From Burkholderiaceae bacterium 26 (GTDB lineage Bacteria; Pseudomonadota; Gammaproteobacteria; Burkholderiales; Burkholderiaceae), in the NCBI GenBank assembly GCA_000955795.1, contig JYOB01000014.1:368537-432536 (forward strand): DNA of 64,000 nt, given 5' to 3'. The notes under the pieces are model-generated. The model had not been told where the DNA came from. It saw nothing but the letters and a program-made list of their open reading frames with translations, and ran no database searches. Position numbers and translations under genes: made by a program. Below, piece after piece: positions 47,428 through 57,525 of this stretch (within the stretch, counting starts at the first letter, position 1; each line of letters opens with the position of its first letter).

Positions 47428-48375
47428 ATGGCCGTCGATCCGCAAATCCTGCAGTTCTACCAACGCCTTGCCGAACAGTTCGGCGCCTTGCCCCCGCCTG
47501 AAGACGCACCCGCGCAGCGCGCGCGCTTTGAGGCGATTGCTGCGGTATCCGACCGGCCCGATCCCGAAAGCGTTGACGTTTCAGACCTCAGCCTGCCGCT
47601 CGCCGGGCGCACGCTCGACGCCATCGTCTTTCGTCCAAAAGGCGTGACCACGCCGCGCTTGCTGGTGTGGTTTCACGGTGGTGGCTGGGTGGTTGGCGCG
47701 CCGCGCACAACGCATCGCATGCTGGCCGCCTTGATCGCGCAAGACACGGGCTGCGCCGTTGTGAGTGTCGATTACCGCCTCGCGCCCGAGCATGCGTTTC
47801 CCACGCCGGCGGACGATGCACGCGACGCGCTCGCGTACCTGGCCGAACAGCGCGCGGACCTCGACTTTGATCCGGACTTCCTGGCTGTGGGCGGCGACAG
47901 CGCGGGCGGCCATCTTGCGGTGCAGGCCGCGCAGGGCATGCGCCCCGGCCTCGTCAATGCGCAGTTCCTGCTATACCCCGTTACCACGCCCGCTTTCGGT
48001 AGCGAAAGCTACAACGCGTTTGCACAAGGCCCCGGCCTCACGCGCGACGAAATGCGCTGGTACTGGGAGAAATACATCGGTGCAGAAGCCCTCGCCAAGC
48101 CACTCGCCGAGCACGACCCACGCATTTTCCTGATGGCGCGCGCGCCGGCCTATACGCCGCCCGACACCGTCGTCATCGTGGCCGCGCACGACGTGCTGCG
48201 CGACGACGGTCTGCAATACGCCGACTACCTCGTGCAGCACGGCGCGCAGGTCATCACCATCGAAGCCTCCGGCATGACGCACGCCTTTGCGCGCATCCAG
48301 TTCGAGGCCGAGCGCGCGCGCGAATGGATGCGCCGCGCGGCGCATGCATTCGTCGGGATGATCAGCGAGGAATAG
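47428..48375 (+). CDS. alpha/beta hydrolase, hormone-sensitive lipase-type esterase
   Basis: 315-residue esterase of family IV. The oxyanion hole HGGGW (VWFHGGGWVVGAPRT) and nucleophile elbow GDSAGG are canonical; the Asp/His pair lies in VIVAAHDVLRDDG and SGMTHAFARI. Likely hydrolyses short-chain esters. A -10-like TACACT is visible at 47393-47398. Monocistronic by spacing. Confidence 0.9.
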   Translation: MAVDPQILQFYQRLAEQFGALPPPEDAPAQRARFEAIAAVSDRPDPESVDVSDLSLPLAGRTLDAIVFRPKGVTTPRLLVWFHGGGWVVGAPRTTHRMLAALIAQDTGCAVVSVDYRLAPEHAFPTPADDARDALAYLAEQRADLDFDPDFLAVGGDSAGGHLAVQAAQGMRPGLVNAQFLLYPVTTPAFGSESYNAFAQGPGLTRDEMRWYWEKYIGAEALAKPLAEHDPRIFLMARAPAYTPPDTVVIVAAHDVLRDDGLQYADYLVQHGAQVITIEASGMTHAFARIQFEAERAREWMRRAAHAFVGMISEE

Positions 48376-48386
48376 GCAGGGCGGGA

Positions 48387-48590
48387 CTAACGCGGGGGCG
48401 TGCGGCGCGGGCGGAACGCGGCGAGCACCCGGCGTGTGACAAACAGCGAGAGATAGTCGTGCACGCGGGCGTCGGCCGCCAATGTGCGCATTGTCTGCAT
48501 GTACTGCTCGCGGACGAGATCAGCCGGTGCGCCGGTGTCCTGTGCGATCTGGTGGATCTGCTCGTCCTGGTCTGCGATGGCGGTACCCAT
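48387..48590 (-). CDS. DUF3562-like small protein
   Basis: 67-residue protein, MGTAIADQDEQIHQIAQDTG, then VREQYMQTMRTLAADARVHD and LSLFVTRRVLAAFR. The pattern matches DUF3562 as I recall it (a short helical domain of unknown function common in Burkholderia and Ralstonia). GGAAG precedes the ATG at 48590. Convergent with the esterase gene. Confidence 0.75.
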   Translation of the reverse strand: MGTAIADQDEQIHQIAQDTGAPADLVREQYMQTMRTLAADARVHDYLSLFVTRRVLAAFRPRRTPPR

Positions 48591-48760
48591 GTTTGCTTCC
48601 CGTCCTTGCTTTGGCAGTGACGCGCGGGGCTGCTTGCGCGGCGAGTGACCACTATAGGAAACGCATCGGAACAATCCAGCCTTGTTGCAAACCTTTCAGA
48701 GGGCTGCCCGTGCGGCATCAAAACGGTGCGGTTGCCAGTACAGACACCGCGCCGGCAGAA

Positions 48761-49822
48761 TCATTTGCTCCAGTTTGCGGGCATGCTCTGCAGGCCGATG
48801 GCGGCGCCCGACGCATCCGTCACGCGCGCCAGCTCACGATACGCAATCGCCTGCACGCGCTCGGGCAGCGGCACGAATTTCGCACGCGCGGCCAGCTCGT
48901 CGCCGTGGAAGTAACCCCAAGTCAGGAACTTCAGCGCGGCCAGCGTGCGCGGCCCCGATGCGCTGACTGCCGGCACGACGATGAAGGTGCCCATGGTGAT
49001 CGGCCACGTCTCCGCACCCGGCAGGTTGACCAGCGGAGCCGTGAAATCGCCTTTGCGGTTCCACGCGCTCTGCATCACCGCTTCGCGAAAGCCGCTCACC
49101 TGGGCGCTGACAAAGCGGCCCGCCACGTTGCGCAACTGCACGCCGCTCAGGTCGTTGTCGAGGATGTAGTTGTAGTCGACATAACCAATGGCGCCGGATG
49201 TAGCCTGCACCGCTTTGACCACATCGCCGCTGCCCTTTGCGGCCGTGAAGCCCGCCGGCCAGTTGATGGTCGACTTGGTGCCGTACGCGCTTTTCCACTC
49301 GGCGCTGACTGCGCTCAGATAGTCGGTGAAGTGGTACGTCGTGCCTGAGCCATCGGAGCGAACGACGGGATGAATCTTCAGCTTGGGCAGCGTCATGCCC
49401 GGGTTCAGCGCGCGCAGCTCCGGCGCATCCCAGCTCTCGATCTTGCCGAGGAAGATCTGCGCCAGCAGTTCGCCCGTCAGCTTGAGCTGACCGCGCGGCA
49501 CACCCGGCACGTTCACAAACGGCACGGCACCTGTCACCACCGACGGCACGCAGACGAGGCCTGCCTTGGCAGCCTCCGCGCTGGAGAGCGGCACGTCAGA
49601 CGCACCAAAATCCACCGCGCCCGCGCGAATGCGCTTCAGGCCTTCACCTGAGCCCACCGCGTCATAGCTGAGCGCAACGCCCGAAGATGCGGCATACCCC
49701 GCCGACCAGACGCGATAGACCGGCGCAGCGGCGGTCGAACCTGCGCCGCGCACATCGGCGCGCGCGAGGAGCGGCAAGCCCGCAGCCGCAATGGCCAGGG
49801 CGAGAACAACGTGCTTGAACAT
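48761..49822 (-). CDS. PstS-like phosphate ABC transporter substrate-binding protein (orphan)
   Basis: 353-residue precursor with signal peptide (HVVLALAIAAAGLPLLARA). The mature protein shows the PstS pattern: GAGSTAAAPVYRVWSAGYAA with the phosphate-binding loop, DFGASDVPLSSAEAAKAGL, and RSDGSGTTYHFTDYLSAVS. The anion-binding residues appear intact. No pstCAB or phoU is adjacent, so it may work with a remote transporter, with secretion, or in alkaline phosphatase-like scavenging. The start at 49822 follows CCCTCCCC on the complementary strand (GGGGAGGG reads there as the upstream mRNA region is GC-rich); length matches the family. Confidence 0.87.
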   Translation of the reverse strand: MFKHVVLALAIAAAGLPLLARADVRGAGSTAAAPVYRVWSAGYAASSGVALSYDAVGSGEGLKRIRAGAVDFGASDVPLSSAEAAKAGLVCVPSVVTGAVPFVNVPGVPRGQLKLTGELLAQIFLGKIESWDAPELRALNPGMTLPKLKIHPVVRSDGSGTTYHFTDYLSAVSAEWKSAYGTKSTINWPAGFTAAKGSGDVVKAVQATSGAIGYVDYNYILDNDLSGVQLRNVAGRFVSAQVSGFREAVMQSAWNRKGDFTAPLVNLPGAETWPITMGTFIVVPAVSASGPRTLAALKFLTWGYFHGDELAARAKFVPLPERVQAIAYRELARVTDASGAAIGLQSMPANWSK

Positions 49823-50015
49823 GGGGAGGGCTGCGGACTGCAGAAGACGCAAAGCGTGCGATTGTAGCGACGCACCTGTGACAGCACGGCGTGCAGCTCG
49901 GATAGAGCCCATCTACAACATGGGGATCTGTTGTAAGACGTTCCGCAAACGTTAGGCGAAGTAGGGGGTGGGATCGGCGGTTTTGTTTAGGGCTCGCCGA
50001 TCCCGGCCGATCAGA

Positions 50016-50645
50016 TCAGGCGACGGTGCTGGCTGCGTCGGCCTTGATCAGGCCTTCCGCCGTCAACGCTTCAACCACCTGCGGCCGCGCACCCACCCGC
50101 GCCATATAGGCCTGCACGTTCGGATACGCGCCCATCGGCAGCGCCAGGAAGTTCGTCCAGTTCAGCACCGCAAAGGCATAGGCGTCGGCCACGCTGTAGG
50201 TGTCGGCCAGGTAAGGCTGTTTGGCGAGGCGCGCGTCGAGTTCGGCAAAGCGCTTGGCGAGCTTGTCCTTGGCACCCTGGCGCGTGGCTTCGGGCGTTTC
50301 CTTGTACCAGAGCGGGCCGAAGCCTTTATGCAGCTCGGTGCTGACAAACGTGAGCCATTCGATCACGGTCAGGCGGTGCGCGCTGCCGGGCTTGCCGATC
50401 AGCGCTTGCGTTGGGTCGAGGTCGGCCACGTATTGCAGCAGCGCGGCGGCTTCGGTGTGGCGCGAGCCATCGGCCAGCTCCAGCAGCGGCACGTAACCGC
50501 GCGGCGAGATCGTGTAGAAATCCGTGCCGTCGGCGGTGACGTGCTTGGCAAGGTCGACGGCGGTCAGGTCAAACTGCGCACCCACTTCGCGCAGGGCGAT
50601 ATGAACGGCCAGCGAGCAGGCGCCGGCGGAGTAGTAGAGCTTCAT
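50016..50645 (-). CDS. glutathione S-transferase, beta class
   Basis: 209-residue GST. The thioredoxin-like N-terminus MKLYYSAGACSLAVHIALRE has Cys10, the beta-class active residue; the glutathione-binding SNAIL-like region is HTEAAALLQYVAD and the C-terminal helical domain contains YSVADAYAFAVLNW. It conjugates or reduces electrophiles with glutathione. An ATG at 50654 is an alternative start. It is divergent from a LysR gene 99 bp away, probably its regulator. Confidence 0.92.
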   Translation of the reverse strand: MKLYYSAGACSLAVHIALREVGAQFDLTAVDLAKHVTADGTDFYTISPRGYVPLLELADGSRHTEAAALLQYVADLDPTQALIGKPGSAHRLTVIEWLTFVSTELHKGFGPLWYKETPEATRQGAKDKLAKRFAELDARLAKQPYLADTYSVADAYAFAVLNWTNFLALPMGAYPNVQAYMARVGARPQVVEALTAEGLIKADAASTVA

Positions 50646-50744
50646 GGTTGTCATCTCGTGAACGGGTTGGGAAGCCGCCGACGGCGGCGGTGACGACACT
50701 GTAGGATTGCGCCGGTGCCAATGAAATAGGCGGAGAAGCAAATC

Positions 50745-51626
50745 ATGCTTGCACAGACGCAATACCGGTTAAGCGCGGCCGACCTTGAGATCGTACTGGC
50801 GATGGTGCGCACGGGCACGCTGGCGGCGGCCGGCGAGCGGCTTGGCGTGGATGCATCCACCGTGTTCCGGTCATTGCAGCGCATCGAGCGCGGGCTGGGC
50901 GCCACGCTGTTTGCGCGTTCGCGTACGGGCTATCTGGCGGGGGACTTGGCGCAGGCCCTGGCGGAACAGGCCGAGCAGGTGGAGTCGGCGCTCGAGGCCG
51001 CGCGATCGGCCGTGCATGCGGTGCCCGATCAGGTATCAGGCACGGTGCGCATCACCACCACGGACACGATCCTGGTCGGCATGGTCGCGCCCGCGTTGAA
51101 GGCGCTGCAGGCCGAGCATCCGAACCTGAGTTACGACCTTCGGGTGAGCAACGAGCTGGCCAGCCTGACCCGGCGCGATGCCGACATTGCCGTGCGGGCC
51201 ACGCGGCGCCCGCCGCAGCATCTGGTGGGCAAACACATCGGGTCGATTCGCGTGGGGCTGTATGCGGGGCGCACGAGCGGCATCACCTACGCCGATGTCG
51301 AAGCCGGCCGCACGCCGTGGTTCGCCATTGACGACGCGATTCCCGATCACCCGTCGGTGAGTTGGCGCAAGCGGCATTTCCCCAAGGTCATGCCCACGTA
51401 CTTCGTCAACAGCCTGCAGATCGCGGCCGAGATGGTGGGGATGGGTATGGGCGTCGGGATCCTGCCCGTGGTGATGGCGCAGGAGCGCAGCGATCTGGTG
51501 GCGCTGAGGGATCTGCAAGATGCCAATCAATCAGAGTTATGGCTGCTGACGCATCCGGAGTCGCGCCACCTGCGGCGGATTGCCGTGGTGTATGGCCACC
51601 TGGCGCAGACGTTGCGTTTGCCCTGA
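50745..51626 (+). CDS. LysR-family transcriptional regulator
   Basis: 293-residue LTTR with HTH LAMVRTGTLAAAGERLGVDA then STVFRSLQRIERGLGATLFA, and an effector domain starting GTVRITTTDTILVGMVAPAL. Divergent from the GST gene, it is expected to control it. Its stop is 1 bp from the end of the convergent hydroxylase gene at 51628. Confidence 0.92.
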   Translation: MLAQTQYRLSAADLEIVLAMVRTGTLAAAGERLGVDASTVFRSLQRIERGLGATLFARSRTGYLAGDLAQALAEQAEQVESALEAARSAVHAVPDQVSGTVRITTTDTILVGMVAPALKALQAEHPNLSYDLRVSNELASLTRRDADIAVRATRRPPQHLVGKHIGSIRVGLYAGRTSGITYADVEAGRTPWFAIDDAIPDHPSVSWRKRHFPKVMPTYFVNSLQIAAEMVGMGMGVGILPVVMAQERSDLVALRDLQDANQSELWLLTHPESRHLRRIAVVYGHLAQTLRLP

Positions 51627-51627
51627 T

Positions 51628-52557
51628 TCAGTTGGCTGCAACGGCCGGTCCGATTGGCTGCTCTTCGGGAATGAGCGCGGCACGGCGGCGCAAATCCTCC
51701 GTCGTGTCGCCATTGCCATCGGGCCGCCAGCCTGGCGGGCGGAACAGGTAACCCAGCACCTCGCTGGCCGAGCGTGCGGTCTTCAGGTCTTGCCACAGCC
51801 CGCGCCAATGTGCGAATTCGATCACCAGCAGGTTGTATGTGCGCATCGGGTGCACGAGGCCGTACCGGCAGGGCACGTCCTTGCGCTCGGGGATGTACGT
51901 GCCGAACAGCCGGTCGAACACGATCAGCACGCCGCCGTAGTTGCCGTCGAGGTATTCGAGGTTGGATGCGTGATGCACGCGGTGTGCCGACGGCGTGTTG
52001 AGCACCCATTCCAGGGGCCCCAGGCGGGGGATCCACGTGGCGTGAATCCAGAACTGGTACAGCAGATTGAGCGAAAGCAGCATCAGCACGATGCGCGGCG
52101 GCATGCCCAGCAGCGGCGCCAGCGCAAAGAAGGCGAGCGTGCCAGTCAACCGTCCTGTCCAGCCGAAGCGGTAGGCCGCCGACAGGTTCAGGTCATTTGG
52201 CGAATGGTGGATGGCGTGCGTACACCAGAACCAGCGCACGCGGTGCGCGGCGCGGTGGTACCAGTAGTAGCAGAACTCCTGGCCCAGAAAGCACGCAACC
52301 CAGCCCGTCCAGTGGTCCATCGGCAGCGTCCAGAGACGATGCTGGTAGACCCATTCCAGACCTTGTGTCCAGAACGCCAGCGGCACCAGCCAGCGCAGTG
52401 GGTACTCGCGTACCAGGAAATCCACCACCGACACGCCGGCGGCCTTCCAGTCGTAGTTGGTCCAGCCGTTTCTCAAGGACAGCACGATCGCCTCGGCCAG
52501 TGAGGACACCAGCACGAGCACGACGGCAATCTTCAGGATGGTGAACAGCACGGCCAT
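51628..52557 (-). CDS. fatty acid hydroxylase/sterol desaturase-family membrane protein
   Basis: 309-residue inner-membrane di-iron enzyme with four or more membrane segments. The eight-His signature is split over three boxes: WYHRAAHRVRWFWCTHAIHHS, then IHATWIP and SAHRVHHASNLEYLDGNYG. Such enzymes hydroxylate or desaturate lipids or carotenoids. Substrate unknown. The C-terminal 60 residues after the catalytic domain are polar. Confidence 0.9.
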   Translation of the reverse strand: MAVLFTILKIAVVLVLVSSLAEAIVLSLRNGWTNYDWKAAGVSVVDFLVREYPLRWLVPLAFWTQGLEWVYQHRLWTLPMDHWTGWVACFLGQEFCYYWYHRAAHRVRWFWCTHAIHHSPNDLNLSAAYRFGWTGRLTGTLAFFALAPLLGMPPRIVLMLLSLNLLYQFWIHATWIPRLGPLEWVLNTPSAHRVHHASNLEYLDGNYGGVLIVFDRLFGTYIPERKDVPCRYGLVHPMRTYNLLVIEFAHWRGLWQDLKTARSASEVLGYLFRPPGWRPDGNGDTTEDLRRRAALIPEEQPIGPAVAAN

Positions 52558-52655
52558 GGCGCGGGGCTCCCGGCTCCGTAGGAATGCCAGCGACGGTACT
52601 GCAAACGATGCCGGGGCGGCAATTGGGGCCGACGCCGGGGCCTCTTACAACGTAT

Positions 52656-53093
52656 TCAGCGCCCCCAGGTGTTGTTTCGGTTGTGCAGAAAGATGTGCAC
52701 GCCGCCGCTCTTGTCTTGCGCCACCCCGGCGCTGCCCCAGGGGTAGCGCGTCAGGCTGCCAGGGTCCTGGCCGAGTTTGCTGGCGATCCAGCGGCGGTGC
52801 CGTTCTTCCACGACGTCGATGTCGTCGTACGAGACCGGCTGCGCCAGCTCGACGAATACGCTGACGAGCGCATCGGCCTCAAACCGTAGGCTGACGGTCA
52901 CGGGCGTGGCGTCGTCCAGTGCAGCCACTGTCGCGAATTGGCAGGGAACGTCTTTCCCTCCGACGCTCACGGAGCGCACGGGCCCGACTGCAAAGCGTGC
53001 CGGCAGGGCATCGGCTCGTGTCTGCGGCGTGATGCGGATGTCGGCGAACCGGATGTCGCCGGTGGCGGGGTCGATGTGGAGGGCATCGTGCAT
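52656..53093 (-). CDS. conserved hypothetical protein
   Basis: 145-residue soluble protein with no signal or membrane segment and no domain I recognise. It starts [20 protein letters not shown], contains [20 protein letters not shown], and near the C-terminus [20 protein letters not shown]. The beta-rich middle and conserved-looking Trp/Gly tail suggest a compact fold. A TTG at 53129 would add 12 residues in the same frame. Neighbours (hydroxylase gene, chemoreceptor) give no hint of its role. Confidence 0.65.
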   Translation of the reverse strand: MHDALHIDPATGDIRFADIRITPQTRADALPARFAVGPVRSVSVGGKDVPCQFATVAALDDATPVTVSLRFEADALVSVFVELAQPVSYDDIDVVEERHRRWIASKLGQDPGSLTRYPWGSAGVAQDKSGGVHIFLHNRNNTWGR

Positions 53094-53317
53094 GGGCTTC
53101 AGTTTCAGGGGAATGGATTGCCTGGGCAATCATATGGGGCGTTTCCTTTTATAGCAGTCATCCCCTCGTGGGGGCGGGTTTCGCCGGCTCAAGTTCGCCT
53201 GCGCGGTGCCGTAGCAGTTTGGAGTGGCCCCCGACAGCCGGCAGTCGGATCTGGAGGGCGCTACGGCAAATACCGTACGCAGTCAGATTCATGGAAAACG
53301 TTTGGCCTAGAAGAATC

Positions 53318-55120
53318 ATGATCTCCTCTCTCCGCACCCGAATTCTCCTCATCTCATCGGTCACCGTAGTCGGTGCCCTGGCGTTGTCCGGCGCCGCCAC
53401 CTATTCCATCGTGCGCTCCAACACGATGGAATCGATCGAACAGAATCTCGCTGCCATCACCAGCGCCAACACCCTCGTCATCGACAAATGGGTGGCCGCC
53501 AAAGCGCGTGCCGTAAAGACCACTGCAGACGTCGTCGAGCATGGCGATCCGCGCGGCCTGGTCAAGCACATGGGCGACGCCGATGGCTTTCCCATCACCA
53601 CCATCGGCTGGACCGACAAATCGTTCCTGTCTACCAGCGCCACCACGCCCAAAGACTACGACCCAACGGTCCGCCCCTGGTACAAGGAGGCCATTGCCGC
53701 CGGCAAGCTGCTGGTCACCAAGCCCTACGGTGACGTGGCTACGGGCGTGAAATACGTATCGTTCTCTGCCCCGCTGATCCGCGGTGGCGAAGCCACCGGC
53801 GCGGTGAGCGGTGCCGTGCCGCTGGATCGCGTCCGCGACGTGGTGGCCGCGGTGCATCCGACGCCGTCGAGCCTCGCGTTTGTCGTGGCAAAGGACGGGC
53901 AAGTCATCGCCCACCCCGACGCCAAGCTGATGCTCAAGCCGGTGTCCGATGTGTCGGCGGCGCTCAATGCCGATGTGCTGGCATCGCTCGCCAAAGCCAA
54001 TGCTCCGCTGGAAGTGGAACTTGCTGGCGCGCCGAAGCTGCTGAAGGCACAGGCCGTGCAAGGCACCGACTGGAGCCTGGTGATCGCGCTGGACAAAGCC
54101 GAGGCCACCGCGGGTTTGCGCAGTGTCGTACGTGCCCTGGCCGTCGCCATCGTGCTGCTGACACTTGCCGCGCTGGGCATCGCCGCGTTCTTCACGTCGC
54201 AGTCGTTCCGCCGCCTGTCGCAGGTGCGTGATGCGATGGACACCATCGGCTCCGGCGGCGGTGACCTGACGCACCGCCTGCCCGTGGTCGGCAACGATGA
54301 AGTCGCGCAGATCAGTGCCTCGTTCAACACGTTCATCGACAAGATTGGCGAAGTGCTGCTGGAAGTGCGCGCCAGCGTTGACAGCATGAAGTCCGCCACC
54401 GGCGAGATCGAAGCGGGCAATCGTGACCTGTCCAACCGCACCGAAGTCTCGGCCAGCAACTTGCAGGAAACCTCTGCCGCGTTGACCGAACTGACGACCA
54501 GCGTGAAGAACTCCGCAGATGCGGCCGTGCAGGCCACGCGCCTGGCCAGCGACGCCAGCGATGCCGCCACGCGCGGCGGCGACGTGGTCTCCAGCGCGGT
54601 CAGCACGATGGACGAAATCGCCAAGTCTTCGGCGCGCATCACCGAAATCATCGGTGTGATCGACAGCATTGCGTTCCAGACCAACATCCTCGCGCTGAAC
54701 GCCGCAGTGGAAGCCGCCCGTGCCGGCGAGAACGGCCGCGGCTTTGCCGTGGTGGCCGGCGAGGTGCGCACGCTGGCGCAACGCAGCGCTACGGCCGCCC
54801 GCGAGATCAAGGACCTGATCCAGGCATCGGAAGCCAGCGTGAAGACCGGCGCGCAACGCGTGCAGGCCGCCGGCGCAACGATGCAGGAGATCGTGCAGGG
54901 CATCGAGCGTGTCGCCCGCATCATCGGCGAGATCGACGGCGCGATGCACGAGCAAAGCACCGGTATCAGCCAGATCGATCGCAGCGTCGCCGAGATGGAC
55001 CAGGCCACGCAGCAGAACGCCGCGCTGGTGGAGCAGTCGACCGCCGCATCGTCGATGCTCAACGAGCAAGCGCAGGGCTTGGCACGCACGGTCGGGCTGT
55101 TCAAGCTGCGCAGCGCCTGA
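53318..55120 (+). CDS. methyl-accepting chemotaxis protein with dCache sensor
   Basis: 600-residue chemoreceptor: a first membrane segment near residues 7-29 ([20 protein letters not shown]), a periplasmic dCache-like sensor with [20 protein letters not shown], a second segment around 270-290, HAMP, and a cytoplasmic signalling domain whose tip reads [20 protein letters not shown] then [20 protein letters not shown]. No C-terminal NWETF-type pentapeptide, so it relies on other receptors for efficient methylation. dCache receptors often sense amino or organic acids. An ATG at 53291 could add 9 residues. It stands upstream of the ATP-grasp operon with no clear link. Confidence 0.93.
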   Translation: MISSLRTRILLISSVTVVGALALSGAATYSIVRSNTMESIEQNLAAITSANTLVIDKWVAAKARAVKTTADVVEHGDPRGLVKHMGDADGFPITTIGWTDKSFLSTSATTPKDYDPTVRPWYKEAIAAGKLLVTKPYGDVATGVKYVSFSAPLIRGGEATGAVSGAVPLDRVRDVVAAVHPTPSSLAFVVAKDGQVIAHPDAKLMLKPVSDVSAALNADVLASLAKANAPLEVELAGAPKLLKAQAVQGTDWSLVIALDKAEATAGLRSVVRALAVAIVLLTLAALGIAAFFTSQSFRRLSQVRDAMDTIGSGGGDLTHRLPVVGNDEVAQISASFNTFIDKIGEVLLEVRASVDSMKSATGEIEAGNRDLSNRTEVSASNLQETSAALTELTTSVKNSADAAVQATRLASDASDAATRGGDVVSSAVSTMDEIAKSSARITEIIGVIDSIAFQTNILALNAAVEAARAGENGRGFAVVAGEVRTLAQRSATAAREIKDLIQASEASVKTGAQRVQAAGATMQEIVQGIERVARIIGEIDGAMHEQSTGISQIDRSVAEMDQATQQNAALVEQSTAASSMLNEQAQGLARTVGLFKLRSA

Positions 55121-55243
55121 CGCGCCGTACCCCTCTTCACCGCGCCCGGGCCGGGTGCTCCTTTGCCTAGAATGGAGCCCCGGCAACTTCCCCCGCGCCT
55201 CTTGCCTTCGGCGGACGTTGCCTGACCTCAACGCTCCGCCGGT

Positions 55244-56401
55244 ATGCCCAATGTGCTGATCCTCGGTGGCCGCGCGCCGGTGGCGCTCGATCACGCCCGC
55301 CGCTTTGCCCACCAGGGGTGGACGGTCTGCATTGCCGACAGCATTCCTTGCCAGATCAGCGGCGCCTCTCGGGCCGTCGCGGCCACCTTTCGCATTGCAT
55401 CGCCACGTCATGCGTCGGCGCAGTTTACGGCGGACCTTGCACGCATCGTGAACGAGCGGTCCATCAATCTGGTGGTGCCGACTTGCGAGGAAGTCTTTTT
55501 CGTATCGCGTTATCGGCATCACTTGCCGATCCACGTGCGAGTGCTGGCTGAGGATTTCGACAAGCTGCGTGCGGTGCACAGCAAATGGCAGTTCCTGGAA
55601 CTTGCGCAGGATTGCGGTGCAGATGTGCCGGTCTCCGCGCGGGTGCGCACGTTGGCCGAAGCGCGCGCCTGGGCGGGCGGGCGCCCGGTCGTGCTCAAGC
55701 CGGAGTTCTCGCGCTTTGGCGTGCATGTACGCCTGTATCGCAACGGCATTCCCGGCGATGCACCGCCGCTGGCCGACTTGGGCGCGTGGGTGGTGCAGAG
55801 CTTGGTGGCAGGGCAGGAGTTCTGCTCGTACAGCGTGGCCGATCGCGGCCGACTCGTAGCCCATGCGCTGTATCGCCCAGACTGGCGCATGTCGACAAGC
55901 GCGAGTTTCTATTTCTCGCCCGCGCGCATTGAAGCTGTCCGCACCTTCGTTGCCAACTTTGCGCGCAAGCTTGATTTCACGGGACAGCTCTCGTTCGACT
56001 GGATCCAGCAGGCCGATGGCCGCGTGAGCCCGCTTGAATGCAACCCGCGCGGCACCAGCGGCTGCCACCTGTTTGGCATTGACGATGCACTGCCCGCCGC
56101 GCTGGCCGGCACGCTCGATGGTTGTATCGAACCGTCGCCGGGTGTGCCGCGCATGGCGGCTGCGGTGATGGCATCGGCGGGGCTGTTCGATGCGGTGCGC
56201 CACGGCAGGCTGCGCCAATGGCGCCAGGACTGGCGTGCCGCCACCGACGTCATCGCCACGCCGGGCGACCGCGGCCCGCTGTGGGGCGGCGTCTGCGATC
56301 TTGCCGCGTATGCGCGCATGGCTATCGCGCAGCGTTGCAACATGCGCGAAGCCGCCACACAAGACATCGAGTGGGACGGCCAGGAGCTGCCCGAGGTATG
56401 A
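55244..56401 (+). CDS. ATP-grasp ligase (first gene of a three-gene operon)
   Basis: 385-residue ATP-grasp enzyme. N-terminal Rossmann-like part VLILGGRAPVALDHARRFA, LVVPTCEEVFFVSRYRHHLP as in carboxylate-amine ligases, the central ATP-binding strand GRPVVLKPEFSRFG, and the magnesium-binding LSFDWIQQADGRVSPLECNP with Asn and Arg (RGTSG) of the catalytic end. Such enzymes join a carboxylate to an amine or other nucleophile through an acyl phosphate. It overlaps the next gene by ATGA, so the product probably passes to it. The exact substrate is unknown. Confidence 0.88.
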   Translation: MPNVLILGGRAPVALDHARRFAHQGWTVCIADSIPCQISGASRAVAATFRIASPRHASAQFTADLARIVNERSINLVVPTCEEVFFVSRYRHHLPIHVRVLAEDFDKLRAVHSKWQFLELAQDCGADVPVSARVRTLAEARAWAGGRPVVLKPEFSRFGVHVRLYRNGIPGDAPPLADLGAWVVQSLVAGQEFCSYSVADRGRLVAHALYRPDWRMSTSASFYFSPARIEAVRTFVANFARKLDFTGQLSFDWIQQADGRVSPLECNPRGTSGCHLFGIDDALPAALAGTLDGCIEPSPGVPRMAAAVMASAGLFDAVRHGRLRQWRQDWRAATDVIATPGDRGPLWGGVCDLAAYARMAIAQRCNMREAATQDIEWDGQELPEV

Positions 56402-57525
56402 ATGCGCCCGGCGCCGTGCCGCATGCGTGCTTTGCCGACAAGGCGGGCGCGTTCCTGCACGTGCATCGCGGGCAGGCGTCGCTGCCGTTTGTCGCCAATC
56501 TGGTGACGCAGGTCGACGTGGTGGAGGCCGGCGGTTTACCGCTGCCGGTAACAATCAACGACGGGGAAGATCGCGTCGGTCATGCCGAGAATGCCTGGGT
56601 CTGCTCGCCCATCACCACGTATGGCCGCTATGCGGCGGAAGAGTCCGAGCGGTTGATGCCGCGCGTGCTCCGGCCGCTCTTGCGCGGTGCGATTGGGCTG
56701 GCCGATGCGTGGATGCGGCGTGCGCAGCTGGACCGGGCGGTGGCTGTCAACAACTGGCTGGTCAGTACGAACCTGTATCCACCGGCAGCGGCTTTTGATC
56801 TGGATGTGTTGGTGCATACGTGCCGCGACCGGTGGCCGGATCGCGCGATCTGGCTGCGTTCGCTCAATACATTGCAGCATGCCGATTGGCTGCGCGCCGC
56901 CACGTCGGCCGGCTTTGCGTTGATTCCCACGCGGCAGGTCTATGTGTTCCGGAATCTGCGCCGCACGCGCCAGCACCAGAACCTGCGCCGCGACCTGCAA
57001 TGGCTGGACAAGACGCCGCTTACGTTCGTGCCGCACGACGCCTTTACCGACGCCGATTTCGCCCAGGCCGAGCGGCTGTATGCGCAGCTCTATCTCGACA
57101 AGTATTCCGCGCTGAACCCGCGCTATACGGCAGCGTTTCTTCGCGCGTGGCATGCGGCGGGGCTGCTCGACTGCGCGGGCTTTCGTGATGAGCATGGTGT
57201 GCTGCGCGCGGTGGTCGGCGTGTTCGGCCAGGGGCCGCTGCTGACCGCGCCCATCGTCGGGTATGACACGACGTGGCCGCAGCATGCGGGGCTGTATCGG
57301 CTGCTGATGGCGCACGTGCTGCGCACCACGATCGCTCGCGATGCGGAGCTGAACCTGAGCGCTGGTGCAGCACGCTTCAAGCGCCTGCGCGGCGGTGTGC
57401 CGGCCATTGAGATGAGCGCCGTGTACTGCCGGCATCTGCCGCCCGCCACGCGCCGCGCAATCGCTGTGCTGCGTAACCTCACGACCCGGATCGGCGTGCC
57501 GATCATGCAACGCTTTCAGTTATGA
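56398..57525 (+). CDS. GNAT-like acyltransferase (second gene of the operon)
   Basis: 375-residue soluble protein. The C-terminal half shows an acetyltransferase-like pattern: AAFLRAWHAAGLLDCAGFRD, LRAVVGVFGQGPLLTAPIVG and YRLLMAHVLRTTIARDAELN with SAGAARFKRLRGG, similar to the BioF2/FemAB-like double-GNAT fold used for aminoacyl or acyl transfer. The N-terminal 150 residues are less clear. It starts inside the stop of the ATP-grasp gene and its stop overlaps the Rieske gene start, both by ATGA. Fold assignment is by pattern; the reaction is not known. Confidence 0.72.
   Translation: MNAPGAVPHACFADKAGAFLHVHRGQASLPFVANLVTQVDVVEAGGLPLPVTINDGEDRVGHAENAWVCSPITTYGRYAAEESERLMPRVLRPLLRGAIGLADAWMRRAQLDRAVAVNNWLVSTNLYPPAAAFDLDVLVHTCRDRWPDRAIWLRSLNTLQHADWLRAATSAGFALIPTRQVYVFRNLRRTRQHQNLRRDLQWLDKTPLTFVPHDAFTDADFAQAERLYAQLYLDKYSALNPRYTAAFLRAWHAAGLLDCAGFRDEHGVLRAVVGVFGQGPLLTAPIVGYDTTWPQHAGLYRLLMAHVLRTTIARDAELNLSAGAARFKRLRGGVPAIEMSAVYCRHLPPATRRAIAVLRNLTTRIGVPIMQRFQL

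Noticed and set aside
53354..56554. A 1066-codon open frame on the minus strand across the chemoreceptor and ATP-grasp genes
   Set aside because: It is antisense to two well-supported genes, has His/Arg/Ala-rich low-complexity translation and no domain; such frames are common in high-GC DNA.
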